Positions 23,920 through 34,950 of a stretch of DNA of 64,000 bases are shown here, piece after piece. Origin of the DNA: Rhodocollybia butyracea. Taxonomy: Eukaryota; Basidiomycota; Agaricomycetes; Agaricales; Omphalotaceae. The DNA lies in the NCBI GenBank assembly GCA_015501585.1, contig JADNRY010000284.1, positions 1 to 64,000 on the forward strand. The letters are read 5' to 3'. The notes beneath the pieces are model-generated. The model made no database searches and was not told where the DNA came from. It was given only the letters and a program-made list of their open reading frames with translations. Each line of letters starts with the position of its first letter. Within the stretch, counting starts at the first letter, position 1. The position numbers and the translations under genes were made by a program.

Positions 23920-25696
23920 TCATTCCAAGAATTGCGCAATAGCCTCATCACCCACTTGCGAGCAGCGAAGATCCTCTTGGATATGGTGAACATGGCCAGC
24001 GTACGAACGTACACGCGCACATCCACCAGGGCACTTCCGCCATCCCGTGATAAGATGCACCCAGGTATCATGTGTGACACCAAATGGGGAGTTCCAAGTG
24101 AGCCATGCAAGTCCAATCGGGTTGTGAAGCACACCAAAGCAAGCTTGAATGGGGCCATCATCAACAGGAGGGGCTGCAGGAAGAGCTTCGAAGACATTGC
24201 CAAGATCCACCACTGTATTTGTATTTGCATCAGAGAAAATTAAAAGAATAGTGCAGTGTCGACTTACCAGGTTTGAGAGAGGGCGTGTTATGGCAGGCTG
24301 AATCCTCACCGATATGTCTTTGGTATCCTTCCCACGAGAAGTAACACAGACACAACGAACATTTTTGAGCACGCTTGCGGAGTTCAGCAAACTGCTCAAT
24401 GTCGATACCAACTACGCCATTCAGGCAAGCAATGAGTCGACCCACAGGAGTATTGCGGTAACCAGTCCGTGCAAAGGCGAGCGAAATTGCACCACCCTCA
24501 GTGAATGGAAGCAAGCAACTTGGAATGTCCGAGTTTTCTGAGAGGTTGAATGCGGGATGAAGGTATGGCTTTTCATCATAATCACCTGCCTCAGCGGCTT
24601 GACGTATAGTCGACACAAGATAAGAGTCTATTATTCAAGTATACATGAACATGGAAGAATGACGAACAATGATAAAAGACCTGCTTACCGGTAAGCTTGC
24701 GGGCATTAGCTACTACCTGTGTATACCGCGTTCGAAGTGAGGCAGCAGAAGAATTGGACACTGGAGGGGTCAGTGGTACAAGTGAAGTTGGTACGAGTGA
24801 GCATCCATTTGGAGGGATGAACCACAATTCATCCTGAAAGTTCTGACTATGGGCGCTGACAATGTACAGATCACTGTGCGAATAACACAGCTGGTCAGTA
24901 AGGAAAGTCGCCTCGTCGTCCGCTACATGGTTAAAGTTCATAAGAAGATCAACACTTTAAGTGGAAAGCCACGTACCTAAGGTAATACCATCGAGCTGGT
25001 GATCACTGTTGGGTTGCGGATTAAGTTGTCCGACGACTTCATCTTCCTCAATGAGTTCTTGTTGAAGACGATTTTGTTTTGCAAGCAAACGATCGTTAGA
25101 CCGAAATACAGGCTCTACAAGATAGCATTAAAACAACGATTAAAGTAAAAGATAGATGGCTGAACTTACGAGTTACGCAAGTATGAGTCAAGGGCGTGAA
25201 GTAGCCGACCACTCCATCAAGCTGGTTAGGGTCACCATGTTTGCGAAGAACAACACTAAAACGGCACCATTCCTTATCACGATACTTGTTCACAATGTGG
25301 TGACAGTAGGCGGCGGGGAGACGATCGTGCTGGTTGGCCAAGATGAATCGTTGGATACCGAGCCCAGGTCTGACAAAACAACCCGTGAGGCCACTGTTCA
25401 AGATTAGGACAAAAAACTTGGACTTACTCTTTATACTCTACATATTCTCCAGCATCACTGCTAAATGTTCCTAACAGTTTGGCGTCATTTAGTTGACGAG
25501 CTTGAGCAGCATATAAAGTGCATGCGAGAGCTTCGGGATCAAAGGCAGAAAGTTGGTCGTGGATGTGAGCATCCGGATCATACTCAGTGGGAGCTCGACG
25601 AATAAGGGAAGGACCAGTGCAACTTCGAGCATACAGAGACAGAGTAAGAGGACGTGAGTTGTGGTTACGGGAAGGCGATGTGCGTTCGGGAGCCAT
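23920..25696 (-). CDS. Second gene of the MULE-like element, unknown function
   Basis: I do not recognise this protein. ATG 25696 (MAPERTSPSRN) starts a multi-exon gene whose exons join by short GT-AG introns. Segments in order are an N-terminal LSAFDPEALACTLYAAQARQ, a domain containing FILANQHDRLPAAYCHHIVN and EWCRFSVVLRKHGDPNQLDG, a linker with SSAASLRTRYTQVVANARKL, a domain with YLHPAFNLSENSDIPSCLLP, and near the end a Cys/His module CSLCLCYFSWEGYQRHIGED followed by SACHN, which could bind zinc. A Trp-rich C-terminus (IGLAWLTWNSPFG, then ITGWRKCPGGC) ends at 23920. It lies wholly inside the element and is convergent with the transposase, so it was mobilised with it: an accessory protein or a captured host gene. 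Confidence 0.65.
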
Positions 25697-26277
25697 ACTG
25701 TATAGGAGTAGGGAGCTGGGGATATACCTTCCAGCAAGGCACTTTATATCTCACCATTTGCGCTCTTCGCAGTTCAAGTTAGCAGACACTCGAAAAAAAT
25801 CCTAAGTCTTACTCACCGTAATCCCGAGGCGCTCGAGGCAACGTTCCTCCTCAACCAGCCAATCATAGCTCCATGACGACTTCTTCACTGCGGCTGAAAG
25901 GCAACACTCGAATATTTCTTGGAGTTTCTGTGACTTTTCCTCGGATTAGTGCACATTGCGCCCCTGGCAACTGCTCTTCATCGGCGACTCACAAAGGCGA
26001 CTCGTAAAGGGAAGAATCACTGCTGAAGAAGACGAAAAAACATGAGGCCTTCAGTCCGAGGGGAGAGTTGAAACACGCCGTGAAAGGAAATCACGCGGAC
26101 TTTCCCGCCTTGTCACGCAATTGTGGTGGGAATTATATTTTGGGCTATCTCGAGGATTTTGTACAACATTTCGTACGTAGATCATACTGTTTTGAGCGGG
26201 ATTGACGGGCTTCCCGACTTCCTTGCTGTTGAATGCTTCTTTTGATCGTATCGGATAATACCCATCGTATATGTACT
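25697..26277. other. Right subterminal non-coding part of the MULE-like element
   Basis: No gene is visible. The region holds the putative promoter of the minus-strand accessory gene and the right terminal repeat with the complement of GGGTATTATCCGAT around 26250. Confidence 0.55.
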
Positions 26278-26287
26278 CGCCCATTTG
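26278..26287 (+). repeat. Right target-site duplication of the MULE-like element
   Basis: Second copy of CGCCCATTTG. Sequence to its right (TCTTGTAATTTGCCGTAC) continues exactly as at the empty site from 15593. Confidence 0.92.
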
Positions 26288-26450
26288 TCTTGTAATTTGC
26301 CGTACATGTTGTCTATTTACCGAGTCAACGCCAGAAAAAAACAATAGAGGAAAAAGCTCGATGGGGTCTAGGCCGTACCAGTGAAAAAGGTCCATCAAGA
26401 CCTTATGCTGAACGTGACGAAACGTTCCAGTCGAAGGAGGGGTTGTCCAT
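26288..26450 (-). pseudogene. 5' fragment of the zinc-cluster protein gene (unit C)
   Basis: ATG at 26450 opens the same N-terminus as at 15754. One extra A in the AACGCCAGAAAAAAA run shifts the frame relative to unit B. Only about 55 codons remain before the junction with the transposon target site. It is a passenger fragment with no zinc cluster. Confidence 0.8.
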
Positions 26451-26840
26451 TAGTGGACCAAACAAAGTCCAAGTGGAATGAAGAAAAATCTTTCTACCAC
26501 CAATTTTAACCTTCATCTTACGATCTAAAAGTTAAAGAGAGCACTTAATTAGACAAGGGATCATCTGCTTCAATTACTCGTTTTCTAAGATCTACATGCT
26601 GCTAAATCACGCTCATAGACTTACGACCACCAGCGCGTTTGCTCTATATATATCGAAGCCCGATCGATATCCGATATCAATGGTCGCGTTCTCCTAAGAA
26701 TAAAAGATACCTAACACATAACACACATTGCCTTATAGATATGGGGACACGTTCTATGTGATAAATCTTGTTTTATTAGCCCTCGATAACAATGTACGTG
26801 TTCCCAGCATAGAAAGATAGTCATTTATGTTCTTTTTCCA

Positions 26841-29278
26841 TCATGCTTCAATGAAGGTCGCTTCATCATTAGCATTTTCGCTCGGGTTCTCGCGGTGATC
26901 ATGCCGCTCTTCCGCCTCCACTCTTGCTCTGACTTTCTCGACCTCGTGTTGCCAGTCAGTGAGAAGACACAACACTGTCCCGAACACTGAACAGTACACC
27001 AATGACACTGTTAAACCAACCCAAAGACCGCGTAAAGCTGCGGTTGCCTCCGGGAGTGAGGGTTCGTCCAGAGACATGGCTGTGACGGGTCTGGAAAAAG
27101 TGGATAAGGAGTGGGATAACATCGTGGTAAACTGGTTAGCCAGTGAATTTATCACTGGATGATCAGGTAAAGAGTCAGGAAGTCCGACATCCTTAAATGC
27201 TAGGTAAAAACCAAGAGGTATGCCAAAAACATAGTAGGCACTATGGGAACGAAATCAGGGGTGATAGATGAACTTGAGAGCGAAGACTAAGACTAACCTC
27301 AAATTAAGCAAGGCACCAGTGCCCTGTTTACCTCTGGCTCGTAAAATCCCACCGGTGATACCAGCGTTTCCATCAAACACCTGGAATAGGGCGACAAGCG
27401 GTAAAATGCTAGCCACCATTTTGGCAACGTCTATACATGCGGTGAGTACATCGTATATTTCGAGGGCCTTATTCGTACCTTCATCGTTGTTGAACAAATA
27501 TGCCCATTGCTTTCGCCACACCCAGAAAATTGAGCTGAAGATCAACGAAACAGCCAGCCCCAAGAGAATGGAAGCGTGTGCAGCAATCTTGGCGAGTCTC
27601 GGATGACCAAGCCCTAGTAATTGACCTATCCTTACACTTGTCGCTACCCCTAATGCGAACGGAGCTTGATATGTCGTCGAACAGGATACGAGTAAGACGG
27701 ACTGGGCTGCAAGAGCCGTAGGGCCCAACCTTTATTCACTTGAGCAGAAGATTAAGACGAAAAGAAATCGATTATACGTACAACGAGGCGCCCAAGCCGA
27801 TCAGTTCCCAGGCCCACCACTCAGACGCGGTTTGGCCTACCCCGCCTACACCGAGAGTGAGAAGAGTACCGAGACCGGTAGGGTGCAGAGCTCTGGTTGA
27901 TAGTGGGTACCAAGCCGAACGAGTTTCTTGGATATCGCTGATTTCCTGTAGAGTGTGAACTACCAGAGTAATCTGTTAGGTTTTAGACGCTCAGATGTTA
28001 AAGGCGCGTACCTGATGATCCTACAGATGACGCGTATGTCGAGGAGTCGGTTGGTGTTGGTGGGATGGACAGATAAGGGTCGAGAGTTTTCGCTTGTTCG
28101 CGCGCCGCTAGTTCTTCTCGCCTATTCCGACGCGAAACCTCAATTCTCCATCCCCAAAACGCACTACCTAGCGCTACAAGGTTGTAAGAGATCGCAGTAG
28201 AGAGAGGAGCTCCGACAAATCCTAGATGCAGATACGGAGCTAGAGCTTGGGGTAACGGACGAGGGTAATAAACTATGTGGCGAAGTGGGATGGTGTTATT
28301 GATATTGGGATATCGGGGAGAGCGAGAGAGATTGTTTAACATGACGTTAATGACAGGAAGAACGATGTCTTTAATACGGGAGCGAGATACTAACCTAACA
28401 ATCCCGTTAATAGAACGTTCAAGCCAGCGACAACTGTTCCGATTTTCGTGGGCACGGTGAAAAGATCTTGAGCCTGGAAATAACGCTTTGCGATTGTGTT
28501 AAAAGCGAACGCCGGGATACCAAAGGAAAGCTAGATAAAGGAAAGTCAAATAAGCGTTTTAGTGGTTGAGAGCCAATCAAACATGGAGACCAACCATAGC
28601 AAGATATTTACCAGCTAAACTCGCGACATCTTTATCCTGTCTCAAGAGCAACAATATACTTTCGGCATTAAGCCATATACAGAGCATCGGCACGAAGAAA
28701 ATGAGATATATCACGGCCATCCGCTGACACCATAGTCCAAGCAGTCTAGAATCCGAGACTTTGTATTTATTCAGTTCGGTTCCCTGTCCAGTCTGTCCAG
28801 TTCCTGATGCAGAGTCGCGTGCAGCACTTGCTCCCCAGATCCCTGGGAGTACCGTATCTAATGCACCTGCCAGTCCAATGATGATGCTGAACGCTGTAAC
28901 ATTTGCGGTCATCGACCCAAGAGTGCATGCAGCCAGTTCTAGCTTGCCTAAAATGATTTATTAATGAGAAAAGGACGACTAAGACATGAAAGAACAAGAC
29001 CAACCCAAGTGTCCCACTGCTAGGACGCTGGTAATGATCAGCCCGTACTCTAGAATGTGCGTGCCAAAGACAGGAATAGATGATTTGAGCAAGATACCGG
29101 ATTGATTTAGGAGAAGAGAAAGAGTAGGCATTTGTTCCTGGCTAGTTCCAGACATGTCTTGATTTTCTGCTCTACTGGACGAGCTATGGCCAAGTAAAGG
29201 TGTTCTTTCTGCTGCATAGGCACCAGCAATGGGTTCAGGCCCAAGATATGCACCGTGTTGGGTTTCTATAGTCGACAT
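26841..29278 (-). CDS. MATE-family efflux transporter, copy C
   Basis: Third paralogue, starting at ATG 29278 (MSTIETQHGAYLGPEP). Exon order and membrane segments match A and B. Differences are scattered: an insertion TGQTGQGTE in the loop after SGTG, and a shorter Ser/Thr-rich cytoplasmic loop (STYASSVGSSGT). The GVGGVGQTASEWW region has the full C run, and no stop or frameshift was found, so this copy looks functional. Its C-terminal exon is almost identical to that of copy B (one visible P to H change in the TTMLSH segment). It lies immediately right of the MULE-like insertion, and the element did not disturb coding or promoter sequence. Confidence 0.87.
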
Positions 29279-29870
29279 TTCGTCTGTGTTTTCGAGTCAG
29301 TACAACGATAAAAGATCAAAAACAAAAATAAAACCTTGAGAAGGAAAAAGTTGAGCGTGAAATTGTCGTCTTCAGTGAATCGTTAGTCTAGATGATCTTT
29401 AAAGCGTCTTGAAGATTGTCGTAATGGGGTAGAGCAAGCGAAAAACGACAAACGGTGAGAAGAAACAAGAACCGCCCGGACTCTTTGACTTTCCAAATTT
29501 TTGATGATTCGAGATCCTCGGATCACGGATTCGGAAGTCGCGATCACGTGATGGATAATCTTCCACGTTCGAATTCCTTGGCAACCAACGTTCGAGGTGT
29601 AAGTCTAATGAAGGAGTTGGGAAGGTATCCTTGTGCCTCCTCGTGAGCTCAGAACCAAGTAAGAACTCGAGTTTGTTATCCTTGCTGTTATTAACGACGT
29701 TCGGGACAGATCAGAAGTTGGCCAATCAAAACACCGCATCTTTGTCGTGTGCGGGTATGATGAGGTATGATGGCTGTCGACCCTCAAGATCCCAATTAGC
29801 CTTTATATTCTTAAAGATATGGACTTCCTTTATTCACGTACGCATTCATTCAACAAACTACTACTAGCTA

Positions 29871-30180
29871 CCAGTCTCTACCAGATCTTTACTTTACCTC
29901 TCCCTTTACTCGGGTGGACGAAGGTGCATGAGCTAAATTGGCCACCTGATTGCAATTGCCTGTCAGAGTGGAGCCTTGCACCTATTTATACAAGGGCTTT
30001 ATTCGCCGGAAGGCAGCGCGCTCAGGCTGTTCTTGAAGGTTCTCGAGTGGTCACGATCACGTTCCCGGTTCTGACCCTCCTTGACCAGCGTAGACCCCGT
30101 TCAGAAGTATAGATTTTGAAAGTGCCAAGGTAATTTAAACCTTGAGCACCAGTGTGACCCCCGGTCATCTGAGCCCATTT
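29871..30180. other. Intergenic region between MATE C and cerato-platanin
   Basis: Head-to-head intergenic space. I see no gene; a weak 97-codon plus-strand frame has no recognisable motif. Confidence 0.45.
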
Positions 30181-30188
30181 CCTCCGCA

Positions 30189-30195
30189 TATAAAA
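30189..30195 (+). promoter_or_regulatory. TATA box of the cerato-platanin gene
   Basis: TATAAAA lies 77-83 bases upstream of ATG 30272, a normal distance for a strongly expressed fungal secreted-protein gene. A pyrimidine-rich stretch (30230-30262) precedes the start codon. Confidence 0.65.
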
Positions 30196-30271
30196 GGACT
30201 TTGCAAGTAGCTTACATCCCCCAGCATCTACTTCGTGGTGTTTCGCTCTTCACTTCCCTAGTTCCTTCGTC

Positions 30272-30764
30272 ATGAAATTCTTCGCCCTCGTCCTTTCTGT
30301 TGCTCTCGCTTCCCTTGCTGCCGCTGACACCCTTCAGTATGACCCCGCCTACGATGTCGAAGGTGCTTCTTTGACCACAGTCGCTTGTTCCGACGGCGCC
30401 AACGGTCTTATCACCAGAGGTTTTTCGACTTTTAAGTCACTCCCATCTTTCCCGAATATCGGTAAACCTGGTTTCTTCATGAGAGGTCGCTGGCTCGTCA
30501 CTGACTCCCACTTGTTTTACAGGTGCCTTCAGCGCTGTCTCGGGATGGAACTCTACTAACTGTGGCACATGCTGGGAGGTTACTTACACCAACGCGGCTG
30601 GTGAAAGCACGAGTCTGAATGTACTGGCCGTGGATCATGCTGGGGATGGTCTTATCAATGTCTCTGAGGAAGCGATGAACACCTTGACCGACAACAATGC
30701 TGTTGCATTCGGTGCCGTACCTGTGACGTCGGTACAGGTCGATGCATCTGCTTGTGGCCTATGA
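30272..30764 (+). CDS. Cerato-platanin family secreted protein
   Basis: Small secreted protein with a double-psi beta-barrel, expansin-like fold that acts in the cell wall or at hydrophobic interfaces and is often expanded in Agaricomycetes. The signal peptide is MKFFALVLSVALASLAAA, followed by mature DTLQYDPAYD. One intron (about 30462-30520) joins SFPNIG to AFSAVSGWNSTNCGTCWEV. The four conserved cysteines are in VACSDG, NCGTC (two) and SACGL; the protein ends directly after the last at TGA 30764, as usual for the family. The length (about 140 residues) is normal. It is a single copy in this window. Cerato-platanins can act as elicitors, but nothing here specifies the role in this fungus. 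Confidence 0.93.
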
Positions 30765-31026
30765 TTTGGTATGCTGGTTAGTTCCAAGTGTTTTCACCAG
30801 ATGATCAGGTTCTGACGCTTTCGATTCCAGACGGTGACATCTCGGGTTTACGTGCAATCTTATGGACACTTACCTCATGGACACTTGCTCTACGAATTAG
30901 TATTATGATCACATTTGGGTGTAATTAGCGTAAACAAACAAACATTTGCACCAAGTTCGGAGGAATTCCTAGCTTAAGAAAATACTTACAGCCAGGCTAT
31001 GATAACGACTATGCTGAACGCCGAAC

Positions 31027-33366
31027 TCAACGGCGTTTGAAAACCAACGGAACGCGAACAGGTCTAGAAACGTGCGTTAAGATACGAGTCATTTTCCTAT
31101 CAACTCGAACACTCACGTCATAGTGAGGCCAGGCTTGGAGGTCAACACACGAGCCTTTCTCTCTGCGAACGTCTCACGAGCAAACTCGGGCTCCTCCTTG
31201 ATCTCAATCTTGTACCGCGAAATCATCAGTGTGAGAATTGCGATACCTTCCGTTTCGAAGAATCTGAAGAGGTGAAGTAATATATATACTTAAGTTCAAT
31301 AGGGATGAGAGCCAGCAACTTACTTTCGACCAATACATGCACGGGGACCTGTAGGAAGGAGTTCTCAGAGGCAATCAACCGACTTGTCCAGATCATGCTC
31401 ACCGGCGCTGAAAGGAAGGAACGCATCTCGGGGCCACTCTGGGTCCAAGAATCGAGCAGGTCGGAATTCTTCTGGATCTTTCCAGTAGCGAGCTAGAAAA
31501 AGGTAAGACCAGACATTGAGAAACTATACCGGTATATAAGCATACGGTTGTAATGTAACCCAGCTACGTCTAGTGTAATATTGGTACCCTGAGGAAGACC
31601 AAAATCACGCTTCTCGCCGGCATCGTTACTGATAATCAGTCTTGTATCTTCCGCGCTGTACTTTGGAATACCGAGCACCTGAAGCAAAAGTGAGTACAAC
31701 GTAACTCGTGGTATGCGAATTTCTCACAGGAGGGAACATCCGCAGCGTCTCATTGAATACACTACGTGTCCTTTGAGGCATCGATCTAATTCAACATGAA
31801 CATAAACTCACGCCATGGACTGGGTAAAAAGAGGCATTTCTTCGTATGTCTGATATCATTGTTGGTTAGAGTATAGATGATGAGTACGATGGAACACACA
31901 GGTATTCTACCATCGGCAAGGATGGATTTGATGTGCTGGAAGAGTATCTCCTGCTCATCTTGATATAGAGCCAGTAACGCGAAGGTATAGCAAAGAGTGT
32001 GAGCAGTAGTCTAAAATACTCGACGTGAACACGCAAAAAGAAAGCGGAATGAGTATGCATACCTCATGTCCTGCTAAGAGGAATATAAAGATATTTCCCG
32101 TCAAGTCTCGGTCATTAAATGTTAAATCATCGGCACTAGCTTCAAGAAGATTTGTGAGAAGATCGTGTCTTTCTTCCTTCTTCTCGGCGTTTCGTCGTTG
32201 CGAGATCATCTCTAGCATATAAATCTGCATCACTTGAATCAACTTTACCAAGATCAAGTTGACAGTGTCTTACATTCAACTCCTCGAAAGCGAGACGAAC
32301 TCTACGGAGATGCGCAGTAAGTCCCATGGCCCACTCGGGAACGAGGACCTTGACTAGGCAGCCAAGGGAAACTTCGTGTATAGCAACCTTGAATGACATT
32401 TGATGATTGGGGGGAATACCTTCCTCGTCTGTCCATGATATTCTCCGGCCGAAAGCTAAGTGACAGTTGTGACAGTGAGTCAATGTATCACTGATTAAGA
32501 AAGCGGTATCATTTACCGGCGGCGCTGAGGACAAAGAGAGCAATCTGCGAGTATGGATGAGCAACATATCAGAAGGAAGATAATGTTAGGTCATACAGGG
32601 AGGGTGATTGTAAGCGCATGATCGAGGATAACAGTGTCTTGAGATCCCCAGACGTCGTCGAACAGGGCAAGTATGATCCTAGTTGTTTCATCCCAGATGA
32701 GCCTATTATTTCGCTACTCGAGCGCTCATCAAGGACTGGTGGTTTCAGAAAAATAGCAAACACACGTCATTAAAGGTAGGCGCTGCAATCTTTCGATATC
32801 TCTTCCAATCTTCCCCTTCCGAAGCGACGATGTTGCCTCCAAAGAACGATAAAGCCCTGTATACTTTTACAGGTTTTGGAAACCTAGCTCGAGCTGTTGT
32901 AACTTCCTTGATTGCAGCGGCATCCGCCAGAAACAGAGTAGCATTTGGCTTGGGCCACATGTTTACCTAGAGTATAGTCAGAACTTTAACTCGAATGGAA
33001 CTTTGAAATACGCACCTGTATAACACCATCCCACCCTGATTTGGCATATTCTGTGGCCCAGTTTTGAGTATTCGCATTTCGAGGGCTCGAACAACTCACG
33101 TATATGTTTGTCCACCCATGTAGCCATTCGCCCTCTTGTGATACCGCGGATACGGGGAAGGATGTTTCCGAGAACTGAGCGCACAGAGAGTAGCGTCGTA
33201 GAATGCGAAGGGGCTCTGGAAAAAAAGTTAGTTCTTGCACACTTCGAACGATAAAAATCTCACTGTATCGCTTGTACTATCCGCTTATACTCCAGATATC
33301 TTTGAACTGCTAACAGAACAAGACATGACACTCCGAAAAGTAGCACTTTCGATGAAAGGGACTCCA
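31027..33366 (-). CDS. Cytochrome P450 monooxygenase
   Basis: Membrane-bound heme monooxygenase of a fungal P450 family. ATG 33366 opens a membrane anchor (SSKVLLFGVSCLVLLAVQRY). Many short introns separate the exons. Key motifs: WDGVIQVNMWPKPNATLF and EDWKRYRKIAAPTF (C-helix W/R); I-helix FIFLLAGHETTAHT with the acid-alcohol-type pair changed to ETT; the ExxR motif FNETLRMFPP; the PERF-like FRPARFLDPEW; and the heme loop FLPFSAGPRACIGRK, formed across an intron, with the thiolate Cys. A last intron (about 31065-31117) gives the C-terminus TMTPVRVPLVFKRR, ending at 31027. All motifs are intact. A decayed copy of one exon lies at 62610-62690. Proximity to the terpene cyclase suggests, but does not show, a tailoring role. 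Confidence 0.88.
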
Positions 33367-34137
33367 TTAAAGCTATGATAAGGTTTTAGATGGGAAGGAA
33401 GGACGTTTAGGGGGAAGATGCGTGGAGGAAAAGAAGATAAGAAATCGGAGTTTATTAGGACATGCTATGTATGTCATTGTTGTACCCACAACAGCCGATA
33501 ACGGCACCGACTTATATCCAGCCGCCATCGCACAAAATCATCGAGGTTTTCCCTTTCCTCCGAATGGAGAGTCTCTGTTCCTGCCCTGTTCATGTCTTTG
33601 AACACTTGTCCCCGAGAGCGTTCTGGCCATTTGACCTAGCAAAACTCCAGAAGGTCCAAGAAAAATACTATCAGTCTTTCTCATGTTCCCGTCGTGTGGA
33701 ATCTTTTCATCATGATTTGGTGCGGGCTCATATGTAGCGCTATGTAGCGCATGTCCGGAAACATGGAATTCCGGGAGGTGTGTAGTAATGCTATATCACT
33801 TGACTGTTCCTCATATGTTGGGCCACCAAAGTTGTTCAGACGGGAAGGAGATAATGATATCAAAAAGCAGCAGCTGTGGATGTCATATTTGAGGCTTTAG
33901 AGGGGTTCGAGACTGGTCTGAGCGCCGTGCGTCCAGAAGCCCAGTTTCACCTTGATGGTCAAGAGCAAAGAGTAAAGCGAATAGGCACCGGCGACTTCGG
34001 AAGCACTTAAGGGCCTCCGCCTGAGAGGTTCTCGCCGAACTTAACAGAAAATTCATTCATTGGGATATAGTTATACTACTAGTCCATCGTAAAACTCGTA
34101 CACGCGCCCACAGATAAAACATCAATCTTCATCGTAG
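33367..34137. other. Intergenic region, no gene recognised
   Basis: A 91-codon plus-strand frame at 33462-33737 has no recognisable motif. The right end (about 34060-34137) matches 62745-62818, so it belongs to the duplicated P450-small protein-F-box block. Confidence 0.45.
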
Positions 34138-34150
34138 CTAGACTACAGTG

Positions 34151-34611
34151 CTATAAAGACGCAGCGAAATCAAATGTTCTTGGCTCGTGAATGGAAGTAA
34201 GGGTAATCGGCTTCGTGACAGCTGAAGCACGTCTTCTGCGGGGCAATGAACCGGCTCTGGGCTCGAGCTGTCCTTTTGCAGGCATCTGGGACTCGGAAGC
34301 AAAAGCCGCCCAGGAGTGATATGAATGAACTCGAGAAAGCCTCGACGCTCTCGTAGAGGGATTTCGGGTAAAACGAGAGGAGGAGGTACACGGATATTAG
34401 GAAGGTAGGGAAATACGGGTATGAATGAAGGCAAAGCGAGGCTTTCGGTTTCGAAATCGGTGATAACAGATGAGAGCGTGGGCGACAAGAGACAATGGTT
34501 CTCAATGTCAGACAAAGGCGTCGACGATGAGGGATAAATCATGTTGTAAATGGACATGATGAGCAGCGGTAAGATGGCTAAAATGCAGTGGTGGTGGATG
34601 TACGAAGGCAA
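34151..34611 (-). pseudogene. Small membrane or secreted protein, copy 1, frameshifted
   Basis: Function unknown. ATG 34611 (MPSYIHHH) leads to a hydrophobic stretch (CILAILPLLIMSIYNM), an acidic/hydrophobic middle and the conserved core PPPLVLPEIPLRERRGFLEF then IHITPG. Here the frame breaks: the better-preserved copy at 62821-63255 reads TCGGCTTATGC where this has CGGCTTTTGC, one base fewer. In the shifted frame conservation resumes (SESQMPAKGQLEPRAGSLPR, a basic RRRRAS, TKPITLT.IHEPR, FDFA.SL) to TAG 34151. The conserved frame after the lesion shows the ancestral protein extended past it. It sits 340 bp downstream of F-box gene G1, the same arrangement as at 62.8-63.6 kb. Confidence 0.7.
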
Positions 34612-34950
34612 GATGTATTGACTCCTTAATGAGAAGCGGAGGAGAATTTATAGGTACTGGATAGGGGCAAACCGCAAGTCTCCTTTCTTCGATGTCCTGC
34701 GGTCCAGCGCTCAGCGCTCAGTATTCCTAGACACCTAGAAAATTCGAAAAGAAAGCTGTCGGCGTATCATGCTCAAGGGTGGATCATTGCTTTCCCCTTC
34801 GGTACATATCGCTGGGACCTTCGCGAGGGAGAATAGCGAGAACATACGTGTTCTGCCTTGCATCGATCAAAAATTTTCAACGGCCGAACTACTATAAAAA
34901 CAATACTGAATCAGCGATGTAAACCTTAAGAAAAGTGGTTCGAGTAAGAT

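Larger units (their letters stand above)
19509..26277. mobile_element. MULE-like DNA transposon, two genes, 6769 bp
   Basis: The ends are fixed by comparison with the empty site in the A-B spacer. Both ends contain the inverted word GGGTATTATCCGAT (19524-19537 on plus, and its complement near 26250-26263), 14-16 bases from the border; outside it the termini match only partly, so the inverted repeats are short and imperfect. Inside are a transposase gene on plus (20300-23633) and a second gene on minus (23920-25696), transcribed towards each other and separated by a 19-bp repeat tract. About 790 bp on the left and 580 bp on the right are non-coding. The transposase reads through with normal introns, so the copy could be young and active. 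Confidence 0.85.
26288..29870. repeat. Segmental duplication unit C
   Basis: Holds a 5' fragment of the zinc-cluster gene, MATE copy C and about 590 bp upstream. Its upstream part is still alignable with the upstream regions of A and B (for example GGTATCCTTG(C/T)GCCT and ACTTCCTTTATTC(G/A)CGTAC) up to about 29870, but is clearly more diverged than A is from B. Confidence 0.85.

Noticed and set aside
23634..24230. 198-codon minus-strand ORF across the 19-bp repeat
   Set aside because: The sequence is low-complexity (FIIVV repeats) created by the tandem repeat, and it overlaps the real accessory gene in another frame.
19509..26277. Kyakuja-Dileera-Zisupton (KDZ) transposon, common in Agaricomycetes
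   Set aside because: I do not see the KDZ transposase core or the CxC-type clusters. The DDE pattern and the 10-bp duplication fit Mutator-like elements better.
29819..30112. 97-codon plus-strand ORF before cerato-platanin
   Set aside because: It begins in the duplicated MATE upstream region, lacks motifs and has no counterpart in units A and B.
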